A stretch of DNA of 29,433 bases from JAJUFS01 sp964599565 (GCA_964599565.1 CAZRFE010000028.1:1-29433); one strand, 5' to 3'; shown: positions 15,666 to 23,697, numbered from the stretch's first letter. Translations and numbers: made by a program. Notes: a model not told the origin generated them from the letters alone.

Positions 15666-17018
15666 ATGAAGGTCTATTCCAACGTACTCGACATGATCGG
15701 CCGCACGCCGATGATCGAATTCACGCATCTCGACACCGGTCCGTGCCGGCTGTTCGCGAAGCTCGAACTCGCGAACCCGGGCGCGTCCGTCAAGGACCGC
15801 ATCGCGGTCACGATGATCGAGGAAGCCGAGAAGCGCGGCGACATCAGGCCGGGCGACACGCTCATCGAATCCACCGCGGGCAATACCGGTCTCGGGCTTG
15901 CGCTTGTCGCGCAGCAGAAAGGCTATCGTCTCGTGCTCGTGATTCCCGACAAGATGTCGCCGGAGAAGGTGTTCAACTGCCGCGCGATGGGCGCGGAAGT
16001 GATTCTCACGCGCTCGGATGTTGCGAAGGGCCATCCCGAGTATTACCAGGATTACGCGCGCCGCCTCGCGGAAGAGAACGGCTGGTATTACGTCAACCAG
16101 TTCGGCAACCCGGACAATCCGCTGGCGCACGAGCGCAGCACCGCGCCCGAAATCCTCGAACAGGTTCCCGATGTCGATGCCGTCGTCGTCGGCGTCGGTT
16201 CTTCCGGCACGATTTCGGGGCTGACGAAATACTTCCGCGAACACGCGCCGCATGTCGCGATCGTGCTCGCGGACCCGGAAGGCTCCATCCTCGCGCCGTA
16301 CATCAACACCGGGAAGATGATCGAATCGAAATCCTGGCTCGTTGAAGGCATCGGCGAGGATTTCATCCCCGACATCTGCGATCTTTCCGGCGTGAAGGCC
16401 GCGTACTCGATTCCCGACCGCGAAGCGTTCGAAACCGTGCGCGAGGTGCTGCTGAAGGAAGGCATCCAGGCGGGTTCGTCATCGGGCACGCTGTTCGCCG
16501 CCGCGCTGCGCTGGTGCCGCGAACAGACGTCGCCGAAGAAGGTCGTCACCATCGCCGCGGACACCGGCAATCGCTATCTCTCCAAGGTGTACAACGATTT
16601 CTGGATGTTCGACCAGGGCTTCGCGAAGCGCGAAACGTTCGGCGACCTGCGCGATCTCATCTCGCGGCCGCACTCGGACCGCTCGACCGTCGTCGTCGGT
16701 CCCAACGACACGCTCGCGACCACGCATAATCGCCTGCGCAACCACGGCTTCTCGCAGATACCGGTCGTCGACGGCGCGACCTATCTCGGCGTGATCACGG
16801 AAGCGGATCTCATCCGCGCCGTGCAGGACGGCGGTTTCGCGCAGCCGGCGAAGCACGCGATGAACCCGAACTTCCCGACCATGGATGTGAACACGCCGGT
16901 GGCGCATCTCATGTCGATGCTGGAAATGGAAACGTCGGTCGCGATCGTCAGCGACAAGGGTTTCGAGGGCGTGATCACGCGCTCCGACATTCTCAACCAT
17001 CTGCGCAAGCAGGCGTAA
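15666..17018 (+). CDS. Cystathionine beta-synthase with C-terminal CBS pair
   Basis: PLP enzyme that condenses serine (or an activated serine) with homocysteine to cystathionine, the first step of reverse transsulfuration. The product is 450 aa. The PLP lysine is Lys43 (NPGASVKDR), the substrate loop is ESTAGNTGLGLAL (about 68-80), and the phosphate loop is VGVGSSGTISGL. After the catalytic core, from about residue 330, comes a regulatory pair of CBS domains (DTLATTHNRLRNHGFSQIPV and VAHLMSMLEMETSVAIV). There is no N-terminal heme-binding region, as usual for bacteria. The ATG at 15666 has GGAA 6 nt upstream; an in-frame ATG at 15654 would add four residues. The cystathionine gamma-lyase gene follows 15 bp downstream. 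Confidence 0.93.
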   Translation: MKVYSNVLDMIGRTPMIEFTHLDTGPCRLFAKLELANPGASVKDRIAVTMIEEAEKRGDIRPGDTLIESTAGNTGLGLALVAQQKGYRLVLVIPDKMSPEKVFNCRAMGAEVILTRSDVAKGHPEYYQDYARRLAEENGWYYVNQFGNPDNPLAHERSTAPEILEQVPDVDAVVVGVGSSGTISGLTKYFREHAPHVAIVLADPEGSILAPYINTGKMIESKSWLVEGIGEDFIPDICDLSGVKAAYSIPDREAFETVREVLLKEGIQAGSSSGTLFAAALRWCREQTSPKKVVTIAADTGNRYLSKVYNDFWMFDQGFAKRETFGDLRDLISRPHSDRSTVVVGPNDTLATTHNRLRNHGFSQIPVVDGATYLGVITEADLIRAVQDGGFAQPAKHAMNPNFPTMDVNTPVAHLMSMLEMETSVAIVSDKGFEGVITRSDILNHLRKQA

Positions 17019-17033
17019 GACAGGCGGGCGGAC

Positions 17034-18194
17034 ATGAAAGACAGCAGGCAGAAGAAGGGTTTCTCGACGCGCGGCATTCACGCCGGCCAGCAGCCCGATC
17101 CCACGACCGGCGCGATCATGACGCCGATCTACCAGACCTCCACGTACGTGCAGGCAGGGCCGGGCGAGCACCAGGGCTTCGAGTATTCGCGCACGCACAA
17201 CCCGACGCGCTTTGCATACGAGGACTGCATCGCGGATCTCGAATCCGGCGTGCGCGGCTTCGCGTTTGCATCCGGCATGGCGGCGACGTCCACGATTCTC
17301 GAACTGCTGGATTCCGGCGACCACGTCGTTGCGACGGACGATCTCTACGGCGGCACGTTCCGCCTGTTTCACCGCGTGCGCGAGCGCAGCGCGGGGCTGA
17401 AGTTCGATTTCATCGACATGACGAACCCGGAAAACTTCGAACGCGCGATCCGCCCGGAAACGAAGATGGTCTGGGTCGAGACGCCGACGAACCCGATGCT
17501 CAAGCTCGTCGATCTCGAAGCCATCGCGAAGATCGCGAAGGCGAAGAACATTCTCGCGGTGTGCGACAACACGTTCGCCTCGCCGTGGGCGCAGCGTCCG
17601 CTGGAGTACGGGTTCGATCTCGTCGTGCATTCCGCGACGAAATACATCGCGGGACACTCCGACATGGTGGGCGGCGTTGCCGTCGTGCGTGAAGCGGAAC
17701 TCGGCGAGCGCATGGCGTTCCTGCAGAACTCGGTCGGCGCGGTCGCCGGTCCGTTCGACAGCTTCATCGCGCTTCGCTCGCTGAAGACGCTCGCGCTTCG
17801 CATGGAACGTCACAACACGAACGCGCTTGCGGTCGCGGAGTTCCTGGAAAGGCACGCCGGTGTCGAAACCGTGATCTATCCGGGTCTGCTGAGCCATCCG
17901 CAGCACGATCTCGCGCGCCGGCAGATGCGCGGCGGCGGCGGCATCATCAGCGTGCGCATCGCCGGTGGCCTTGATGCCACGAAGCATTTCCTGAAGCGTC
18001 TTGAAATCTTCGCGCTCGCCGAATCGCTGGGTGGCGTGGAATCGCTCGTGAATCATCCCGCCATCATGACGCACGCCTCCGTGCCGCCCGAGAACCGCGC
18101 GAAGCTCGGCATCACGGACAACCTCGTGCGGCTGTCCGTCGGCATCGAGGATATCGAAGACCTCATCGCGGACGTGGCACAGGCGCTCGCGTAA
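17034..18194 (+). CDS. Cystathionine gamma-lyase (Cys/Met metabolism PLP enzyme)
   Basis: It cleaves cystathionine to cysteine, 2-oxobutyrate and ammonia, the second step of reverse transsulfuration. The product is 386 aa, the normal length. The PLP lysine is Lys203 in HSATKYIAGHSD, the ring-stacking Tyr is in DDLYGGTFR (Tyr105), and the phosphate site is FASGMAAT. The C-terminal ESLGGVESLVNHPAIMTHAS block is typical of the gamma-lyase/gamma-synthase group. Sequence alone does not separate gamma-lyase from gamma-synthase (MetB). The tight pairing with cystathionine beta-synthase, which makes the gamma-lyase substrate, favours gamma-lyase. Confidence 0.9.
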   Translation: MKDSRQKKGFSTRGIHAGQQPDPTTGAIMTPIYQTSTYVQAGPGEHQGFEYSRTHNPTRFAYEDCIADLESGVRGFAFASGMAATSTILELLDSGDHVVATDDLYGGTFRLFHRVRERSAGLKFDFIDMTNPENFERAIRPETKMVWVETPTNPMLKLVDLEAIAKIAKAKNILAVCDNTFASPWAQRPLEYGFDLVVHSATKYIAGHSDMVGGVAVVREAELGERMAFLQNSVGAVAGPFDSFIALRSLKTLALRMERHNTNALAVAEFLERHAGVETVIYPGLLSHPQHDLARRQMRGGGGIISVRIAGGLDATKHFLKRLEIFALAESLGGVESLVNHPAIMTHASVPPENRAKLGITDNLVRLSVGIEDIEDLIADVAQALA

Positions 18195-18205
18195 CCCGTC
18201 GGCGT

Positions 18206-18231
18206 GCAACCGGCGGCATCGCCGGTTGCAG
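18206..18231 (+). terminator. Strong hairpin after the transsulfuration operon
   Basis: Perfect 11-bp stem TGCAACCGGCG / CGCCGGTTGCA with a GCAT loop, 11 bp after the gamma-lyase stop. It is followed by GCCCCGTTT, not a T-run, so it is a weak intrinsic terminator or an mRNA-end stabiliser. It also lies 3' of the convergent small lipoprotein gene. Confidence 0.55.
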
Positions 18232-18242
18232 CCCCGTTTCCG

Positions 18243-18470
18243 CTACGGCGTGGGCGGCTCGTCCGTCGCCCGGTCGCCTTCTTCCGCCATCTCGCCCGTG
18301 TCTTCCGTCGGCGGCACCGTCTGCTCGGCAGGCGTTGTCGTTGCCGGTGAACCCACCTGTTCTTCGGGCTGGTCCTGCTGCTCTTCGGGTTGCTCCTGCT
18401 GGCCTGGCTGGTCGCAGCCCGAGAGGCCGAGCGCGAACAGGATCGCGCAGAGAATCGTGCTTGCTTTCAT
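18243..18470 (-). CDS. Tiny Gln/Glu/Pro-rich lipoprotein
   Basis: The product is 75 aa. A lipoprotein signal peptide is clear: MKASTILCAILFALGLSGC with Cys19 in the lipobox LSGC, then Asp at position +2. That residue can retain lipoproteins in the inner membrane in enterics. The mature part is low complexity: QPGQQEQPEEQQDQPEEQ, then Thr/Pro/Glu-rich to the end, with no predicted fold. It probably acts as a flexible tether or has a structural role; the function is unknown. The open frame extends 55 codons upstream, but only this ATG gives a signal peptide. Divergent from the 2OG oxygenase gene. Confidence 0.68.
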   Translation of the reverse strand: MKASTILCAILFALGLSGCDQPGQQEQPEEQQDQPEEQVGSPATTTPAEQTVPPTEDTGEMAEEGDRATDEPPTP

Positions 18471-18636
18471 GACGTCGATACCTTTTTCATCCGCCGGAGA
18501 ACAGTAACTGGAATTTCGCGGGCTTTCGTTCAATAGGCGAAATGCCCTACATATGCCCGGCCCGTTGCCGGCTCGTTTTCGTGATTCTGGAAATGCGCGG
18601 ACGGCGCTACACTGCGCGCTCGCAGGAGTGCGCACA
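18471..18636. promoter_or_regulatory. Divergent intergenic region, lipoprotein / 2OG oxygenase
   Basis: 166 bp between divergent starts. It holds an inverted repeat (GGGCTTTCG at 18520-18528 with CGAAATGCCC at 18538-18547, one bulge), which could be an operator or a leader hairpin. A possible -10 TACACT is at 18608-18613 for the oxygenase gene. AGGAG at about 18623-18627 is the oxygenase ribosome binding site. Confidence 0.3.
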
Positions 18637-19260
18637 ATGCCGGTCGACGTGGAAGACGTTCATGCAGTTCTCGCAAGGGATATCGCCGCGAACGGCTGGG
18701 CCGTGCGGCGCGATTTCGTTTCCCGGTCGTTGATCGCCGCGCTCGGCGCGGACCTTCATGAATGGTGGAAAGCCGGTGCGATGCGCGAGGCGGGCATCGG
18801 CCGCGGCGAGAACCTGCAGGTGCGAAAGGACATCCGCAGCGATTATGTACGCTGGCTCGACCTTTCAACCGGCGGACCGTTCGCGGGTTTCGTGGACACG
18901 CACTTCGAGCCGTTGCGGCTTGCCGTGAACCGCGAAATGTTTCTTGGCGTCTACGAGTACGAGGGACACGTCACGGTCTATCCGCCCGGCGCCTTCTACC
19001 GCCGGCATGTCGACAGGTTCCAGGACGCCGCGCACCGCAGGCTTTCGCTCATCCTCTATCTCAACGACGACTGGCGCGCGGAGGACGGCGGCGAGCTGCG
19101 CCTGTTCCTCGCGAAGACGGGCGGTGGAGAGGAAGCCGTGGACGTGCTGCCGGAAGGCGGCACGCTGGTCGCGTTTCTCAGCCACGAAATTCCGCATGAA
19201 GTCCTGCCGACGCAGCGCGAACGCTATTCGCTGACCGGCTGGTTCCGCACGCGCACGTGA
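18637..19260 (+). CDS. PHD-like 2-oxoglutarate/Fe(II) prolyl hydroxylase
   Basis: Non-heme iron dioxygenase of 207 aa with a double-stranded beta-helix. The iron ligands are His124-x-Asp126 (FYRRHVDRF) and His187 (HEIPHEVLP), and Arg196 is placed to bind 2-oxoglutarate. His187 to Arg196 has the same spacing as His374 to Arg383 in human PHD2. The stretch from VYPPGAFYRRHVD through LILYLNDDWRAEDGGELRLF to ERYSLTGWF follows the PHD/EGLN pattern closely. The Pseudomonas relative PPHD hydroxylates a proline of EF-Tu, so EF-Tu is a candidate substrate here, by inference. The ATG at 18637 is chosen for its AGGAG site 9 nt upstream. The frame is open earlier without family similarity. Confidence 0.87.
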   Translation: MPVDVEDVHAVLARDIAANGWAVRRDFVSRSLIAALGADLHEWWKAGAMREAGIGRGENLQVRKDIRSDYVRWLDLSTGGPFAGFVDTHFEPLRLAVNREMFLGVYEYEGHVTVYPPGAFYRRHVDRFQDAAHRRLSLILYLNDDWRAEDGGELRLFLAKTGGGEEAVDVLPEGGTLVAFLSHEIPHEVLPTQRERYSLTGWFRTRT

Positions 19261-19267
19261 ACCACGT

Positions 19268-21841
19268 TCACAGCAGCATCTCCTGCGGCAAGCCTCTCAG
19301 GTTGTATTCGGAACTCATCACGCGCCCGTACGCGCCGGCGGTCGCGATCAGCATGATGTCGCCTTCGCGGCATGCCGGCAGGCGGCGTTCGATGCCGAGC
19401 ACGTCACCGGTTTCGCAGACCGGCCCCACGACATTCGCGGTGATCGCCGCGGGTTCATCAAGGCGCGAGAGATTCACGATGTCATGGTGCGCGCCATAGA
19501 GCGCGGGCCGGATGAGCGTGTGCATGCCTGCATCGATGCCGACGTACTGCGCGCCCGTCTTGCCCTTGAGCTGCGTCACGCGCGCGAGCAGCACGCCGGC
19601 TTCCGCGACGAGATAACGGCCGGGTTCAAGCCACAGGGAGAAACGCGGATGCGCGCTGCGGAAACCGTTCAGCAGGCCGGCGAGCGCGTGCATGTCGAGC
19701 GGCGCATCGCCGCGCCGCTCGGGAACGCCAAGCCCGCCGCCAAGATCAAGCACGCGGACATCCGGGAAATGTTCCGCGGCGTGGGCGAGCTTCGCGGCGA
19801 CATCCAGCCAGAGCTCGGGATCGCGGATGCCGCTGCCCGCATGCGCATGCAGGCCGATGACGCGCGCACCGCACGTTCGTGCAAGCGCCGCGGCTTCCAA
19901 AAGTTCCTCGGACGGAATGCCGAACTTGCTGTGCGAACCCGCGGTTCGCACGTGGCGGTGATGTCCTGCGCCTTCACCGGGATCGACGCGCAGCAGGATT
20001 TCCCTGCCGCGAAAGAGATCCCGCCACGCGCGCAGCGCGTGGAGATTGTCGAGCGTGACGGTGATGCCCGCATCGAGCGCGAATGCGTAATCCGCGCGCG
20101 GTGCAAAGTTCGGCGTGAACAGCAGGCGTTCCTTTTCGATGTCCGGGAAAAGCGCGCGCACGCGGGAAAGCTCGCCGGGCGAGACGCATTCGAAGCCGAC
20201 GCCTGCGGCATGCAGCCGCCGCAGCACATCGGCGTTGTGGTTCGCCTTCATCGCGAAGAAGACGCGCTCGATGGGCAGTTGCATGACGCGCGCGGCCGCA
20301 GCGTCAAGCGATGCGCCGTGATACACGTAACAGGGTGTTGCGCGCGCCGCGCATGCCAGCAGCGCCGCTCTTTCCTCCTGCCACCATGGCCGTGAAGCGT
20401 CACCGCTCGCGGGCGCGAACAGCGTCTGCCACGGCGCGCCGAGCATGTCGTCTTCGCCTTCTGCAAGAATCATCAATGCATGCAGCTGCCGCGCAAGCCG
20501 CGTTGCGTCCGCGTCATCGACAACAACCGTGAAGTTGAGATCGTTCGCGGCCTGGCTGACAAGATGCACGCGACGTTCATCGAACAGTTCGAGCGCCGGC
20601 GCAAGACGGTGAAGGTTCGCGCGCATCCGCCGGCCGACGAGACTCACTGCCGCGCAGCCGCTGATGAGGCGCGCGCGGCAATGCTGCGCGAGTTCATCGA
20701 TGAGGCCGCGCAGTGTCGCGGGGTCGAGACTGTTCGCGAGCGGGTCGAGCGAGACGGTGACGGTGGTTTCCGATGTCGAGACGAGATCAACCGACAGCCC
20801 GTGGCGCTTGAATGCCGCGAACACATCGGCAAGAAAGCCGACCTGCTGCCACATGCCGGAGGTGGACATTTCCACGAGCTGGATTCCGCGGCGCACGGAA
20901 ACGGCCTTCACGCGCGCACCGGGATCCGCGTTCTGCGCGGTAATTTCCGTGCCGCGCATGGAAGGGTTGGGCGTGTAGCGGATGACGAGCGGAATGCCCG
21001 CGCGGCGCACCGGCTCGATGCAGCGTGGATGCAGGACCTTCGCGCCGGTGCCTGCAATTTCCTGCGCTTCCTCGTAATCGAGCCTGCGAAGCAGGCGCGC
21101 GGCGGGAATGTCGCGCGGGTTCGCGGTGAACATGCCGGGCACGTCGGTCCAGATCTCGAGCCGCCTTGCCGCGAGTTTCGCGGCGAAATACGCCGCGCTC
21201 GAATCCGATCCGCCGCGGCCGAGCAGCACGGTGCGCGCATCGGCATCGCTGGCGATGAAACCCTGCGTGAGCACGACGGCGGGGAGCACGCAAAGCCGCG
21301 ACTGCAGCGCTTCATCCGCATGCCAGTCGCACACGGCGGCGAGAAAATGACGCTGCGGGTTGTCGACGGCATGCGATCTTGCCTGCAGCAGCTCGCGCGC
21401 ATCCTGCCAGGCGACATCAAGGCCAATGCTGCGCAGGTAGCGTGCGGAGAGTGTGCTCGCCATGAGTTCGCCGGCAGCGAGAACGTCCGCGCGCAGGCGC
21501 GGCGTGACCTCGTCGATGAGCGCCGCGCCCAGCGCCTGTTGCCGCACGCGTTCAAGCAGTGGCGCAATGCATCCGGGGTCGGCGTTCATCTCGCGCGCGA
21601 GCGCATGGTGACGCGCCTCGATCTCGGCAAGCGTTTCGTTGCGTGCCGCATCGCTGCCGTCGGCGAGCAGTTTCTCAAGCAGGTCGGTCACGCCCGTGAT
21701 CGCGGACTGCACGATGAGTACGCGCATCCCTTTCGCGGTCGCGCAGCGTATCTCCTTCGCGACGTTGTCCCACCATGCTGCCCGGGAAACGCTGGTGCCG
21801 CCCAGCTTCATCACGATCCATCCGGCAGGTTGTGCGTTCAT
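19268..21841 (-). CDS. lysAC: Bifunctional aspartate kinase / diaminopimelate decarboxylase
   Basis: A fusion of the first and last enzymes of lysine biosynthesis, 857 aa. The aspartate kinase part (about 1-460) starts with MKLGGTSVSR at residues 11-20, has the nucleotide region LLGRGGSDSSAAYFAAKL, and ends in ACT regulatory domains (VEMSTSGMWQQVGFLADVF and later FTVVVDD). The decarboxylase part (about 480-857) has the PLP lysine Lys532 in FFAMKANHN, HAHAGSGI, the LEPGRYLVAEAG block and the GPVCETGD cysteine motif. Both active sites look intact. The same fusion is known from Xanthomonadaceae. It allows lysine to feed back on its own terminal enzyme polypeptide. The gene lies 214 bp downstream of the RDD gene, behind a terminator. 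The stop is 7 bp from the convergent oxygenase stop. Confidence 0.95.
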   Translation of the reverse strand: MNAQPAGWIVMKLGGTSVSRAAWWDNVAKEIRCATAKGMRVLIVQSAITGVTDLLEKLLADGSDAARNETLAEIEARHHALAREMNADPGCIAPLLERVRQQALGAALIDEVTPRLRADVLAAGELMASTLSARYLRSIGLDVAWQDARELLQARSHAVDNPQRHFLAAVCDWHADEALQSRLCVLPAVVLTQGFIASDADARTVLLGRGGSDSSAAYFAAKLAARRLEIWTDVPGMFTANPRDIPAARLLRRLDYEEAQEIAGTGAKVLHPRCIEPVRRAGIPLVIRYTPNPSMRGTEITAQNADPGARVKAVSVRRGIQLVEMSTSGMWQQVGFLADVFAAFKRHGLSVDLVSTSETTVTVSLDPLANSLDPATLRGLIDELAQHCRARLISGCAAVSLVGRRMRANLHRLAPALELFDERRVHLVSQAANDLNFTVVVDDADATRLARQLHALMILAEGEDDMLGAPWQTLFAPASGDASRPWWQEERAALLACAARATPCYVYHGASLDAAAARVMQLPIERVFFAMKANHNADVLRRLHAAGVGFECVSPGELSRVRALFPDIEKERLLFTPNFAPRADYAFALDAGITVTLDNLHALRAWRDLFRGREILLRVDPGEGAGHHRHVRTAGSHSKFGIPSEELLEAAALARTCGARVIGLHAHAGSGIRDPELWLDVAAKLAHAAEHFPDVRVLDLGGGLGVPERRGDAPLDMHALAGLLNGFRSAHPRFSLWLEPGRYLVAEAGVLLARVTQLKGKTGAQYVGIDAGMHTLIRPALYGAHHDIVNLSRLDEPAAITANVVGPVCETGDVLGIERRLPACREGDIMLIATAGAYGRVMSSEYNLRGLPQEMLL

Positions 21842-21889
21842 GAGCCATCCGTTCGTCTGTCAGTGCAGGGGAGGCGCGGAGGCGGGCAC

Positions 21890-21921
21890 AAAAAAACCCG
21901 CATCGTTGCCGCTGCGGGTTT
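21890..21921 (-). terminator. Intrinsic terminator upstream of the lysine gene (possible attenuator)
   Basis: On the minus strand AAACCCGCA (21921-21913) pairs perfectly with TGCGGGTTT (21902-21894) across a 10-nt loop, and the U-tract is seven T (21896-21890). It ends transcripts coming from prfA-RDD and lies 48 bp before the lysC-lysA ATG. Upstream segments can pair with its arms (see findings), so it may be conditional. Confidence 0.88.
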
Positions 21922-21939
21922 GTCGGAAACCGGTTGCGT

Positions 21940-22014
21940 TCACGCAGCCGAAAACACTCCACCCGCATCTTGCGGCGGTTTGTGTTTGCGGTTCGTGAAC
22001 GTCGTGAAGTTCAT
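21940..22014 (-). CDS. Possible 24-aa leader peptide before the lysine gene
   Basis: A short frame MNFTTFTNRKHKPPQDAGGV plus FSAA, ending 18 bp before the terminator stem. It contains three Thr and two Lys codons, the end products that inhibit aspartate kinases, but no strong run of control codons. The ribosome binding site is poor (GTGAG about 15 nt upstream). It could be chance; it is listed because of its place between two segments that can pair with the terminator. Confidence 0.22.
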   Translation of the reverse strand: MNFTTFTNRKHKPPQDAGGVFSAA

Positions 22015-22055
22015 GGGCGCCAATGTCTCACCGGGAAACGTGCGGGTCAATGGCT

Positions 22056-22550
22056 TCAGCGCATCACGACGCGCGTGCCGGCCATGACATCGCCCGTGCG
22101 CCGGTTGTCCTTCGAGCGCCAGATCGAAAACATTCCCCATGCGTACGCAAGCGGAAGAAACTCGAACGCGCGCCACAGGTTGCGGATCAATACCTGGCGT
22201 GCGGACGGGCGCGAACCGTCCAGCGATACCACGCGAACGCCCATCATGCGCTTGCCGGGACTGTCGCCATGCCAGGCAAGTTCGATGAGCGGGTGGTAGA
22301 GAAGGTAGACGATGACGCAGACCCAGCCGCTCGCCGCCACGCCGGCCCGGTCGAGCAGCGGCAGGAGATGTTCCCACGCCATCTGCAGGCTCGCGTTCCC
22401 GCTGCGGCTCTCGTGCCAGTACGCGGGAAACCAGCGGAAGAACAGCGCGAATCCCCACAGCGCGACAGGAATGGTGCGGATGTGCCAGTCGATGATGAAC
22501 GCACCGAAGCGGTGATTGAGATCCGCGGTTGTGTCCTTTGCATCGCGCAT
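22056..22550 (-). CDS. RDD-family membrane protein
   Basis: The product is 164 aa. An RDD domain is recognised by HRFGAFIIDWHIRTIPVALW at residues 13-32 (the Arg/Asp positions of the family) and the later GDSPGKRMMGVRVVSLDGS loop. Three membrane segments are visible (about 22-40, 77-95 and 132-150). RDD proteins are poorly understood; some are proposed transporters or membrane anchors. The ATG lies 1 bp after the prfA stop, so it is co-translated with prfA. The 3' end is followed by the lysine gene leader region. Confidence 0.9.
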   Translation of the reverse strand: MRDAKDTTADLNHRFGAFIIDWHIRTIPVALWGFALFFRWFPAYWHESRSGNASLQMAWEHLLPLLDRAGVAASGWVCVIVYLLYHPLIELAWHGDSPGKRMMGVRVVSLDGSRPSARQVLIRNLWRAFEFLPLAYAWGMFSIWRSKDNRRTGDVMAGTRVVMR

Positions 22551-22551
22551 G

Positions 22552-23637
22552 TCACTGCTCGCCGAGCTGCGCGAGCTGGTCTGCCTGGTACTCGTTCAAA
22601 AGCGGTTCGATCACGTCATCGAGTTCGCCCTGCATGACCTGTTCGAGCTTGTAGAGCGTGAGATTGATGCGGTGATCGGTGACGCGCCCCTGCGGGAAGT
22701 TGTACGTGCGGATGCGTTCCGAGCGGTCGCCGGAACCGACGAGCCGGCGGCGCGTTTCCGACTGTTCCGTTGCCTGTTTGTCGCGTTCGGCGTTCAGCAG
22801 TTTCGCCTTCAGCAGCGTCATCGCGCGCGCGCGGTTCTTGTGCTGCGAGCGTTCGTCCTGGCATTCGACGACGATGCCTGTCGGCAGGTGCGTGATGCGG
22901 ATGGCGGAATCGGTCTTGTTGACGTGCTGGCCGCCCGCGCCCGATGCGCGATAGGTGTCGATGCGAAGATCGTTCGCGTTGATCTCGATGTCTTCCACTT
23001 CCTCGACTTCCGGCAGCACGGCAACCGTGCAGGCCGAGGTGTGTATGCGCCCCTGGCTTTCCGTTGCGGGCACGCGCTGCACGCGGTGCGCACCGGACTC
23101 GAACTTGAGATGCGAATACGCGCCGTCGCCGATGATGCGCGAGATGATTTCCTTGTAGCCGCCGTGCTCGCCGTCGGAGGCGGACATCACTTCGATCTGC
23201 CAGCCGAGTGTCTCGGCGTAGCGCGAGTACATGCGGAAGAGATCGCCGGCGAAGATCGCGGCTTCATCGCCGCCCGTGCCCGCGCGGATTTCCAGGAAGA
23301 CGTTGCTGTCGTCGTGCGGGTCGCGCGGCAGCAGGTGTTTCAGCAGTTCCGGTTCGAGCGATTCCATGCGTTCGCGCGCGGCCTTGAACTCATCGTGACC
23401 CATGGCGCGCAGTTCCGCGTCCTTCTCCTCGATCAGCTGTTCCGCGGCGGCGAGATCGCCCGCGGCACGGCGGTAATCGTTGAATGCGCGCGTCACGGGT
23501 TCAAGGCGCGCGTACTCGCGCGAAAGATCGCGGAAGCGGTTGTTGTCGGAAATGATGTCGGGCTCGGAGAGCAGGCGTCCGACTTCCTCGAAGCGTTCGA
23601 CGAGGCGTTCAAGCTTGGTGAGGATGGAGGGTTTCAA
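22552..23637 (-). CDS. prfA: Peptide chain release factor 1
   Basis: Recognises UAA and UAG stop codons and triggers peptide release. The product is 361 aa. The codon-reading tripeptide is Pro190-Ala-Thr192 (RVPATESQGRIHT) and the catalytic GGQ is at residues 235-237 (SGAGGQHVNK), the same positions as in E. coli RF1. The GGQ glutamine is the PrmC target. The order hemA-prfA is the standard one. hemA ends 60 bp upstream on the same strand and the RDD gene follows at 1 bp. Confidence 0.97.
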   Translation of the reverse strand: MKPSILTKLERLVERFEEVGRLLSEPDIISDNNRFRDLSREYARLEPVTRAFNDYRRAAGDLAAAEQLIEEKDAELRAMGHDEFKAARERMESLEPELLKHLLPRDPHDDSNVFLEIRAGTGGDEAAIFAGDLFRMYSRYAETLGWQIEVMSASDGEHGGYKEIISRIIGDGAYSHLKFESGAHRVQRVPATESQGRIHTSACTVAVLPEVEEVEDIEINANDLRIDTYRASGAGGQHVNKTDSAIRITHLPTGIVVECQDERSQHKNRARAMTLLKAKLLNAERDKQATEQSETRRRLVGSGDRSERIRTYNFPQGRVTDHRINLTLYKLEQVMQGELDDVIEPLLNEYQADQLAQLGEQ

Positions 23638-23697
23638 GAGTGTGGCGCCGGTGTGATCTTCAGGAGTGAATGAAATGACAGGTGAGAAGCGTCGCGC

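Noticed and set aside
17034..18194. Naming the PLP enzyme metB (cystathionine gamma-synthase)
   Set aside because: The families are too similar to separate by eye; the beta-synthase partner favours gamma-lyase, so no symbol was given.
18206..18231. A further REP unit
   Set aside because: It is a single perfect stem with no similarity to the GGAGCGGCTTCAGCC-type unit at 5155, and its place after a stop codon fits a terminator-like hairpin better.
21842..22055. Lysine riboswitch (L-box) before the lysC-lysA gene
   Set aside because: The region is too short and lacks the multi-stem conserved core of an L-box; only the terminator and short complementary segments are seen.
20480..22087. 535-codon plus-strand open frame
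   Set aside because: Antisense to the lysC-lysA fusion; no domain pattern.
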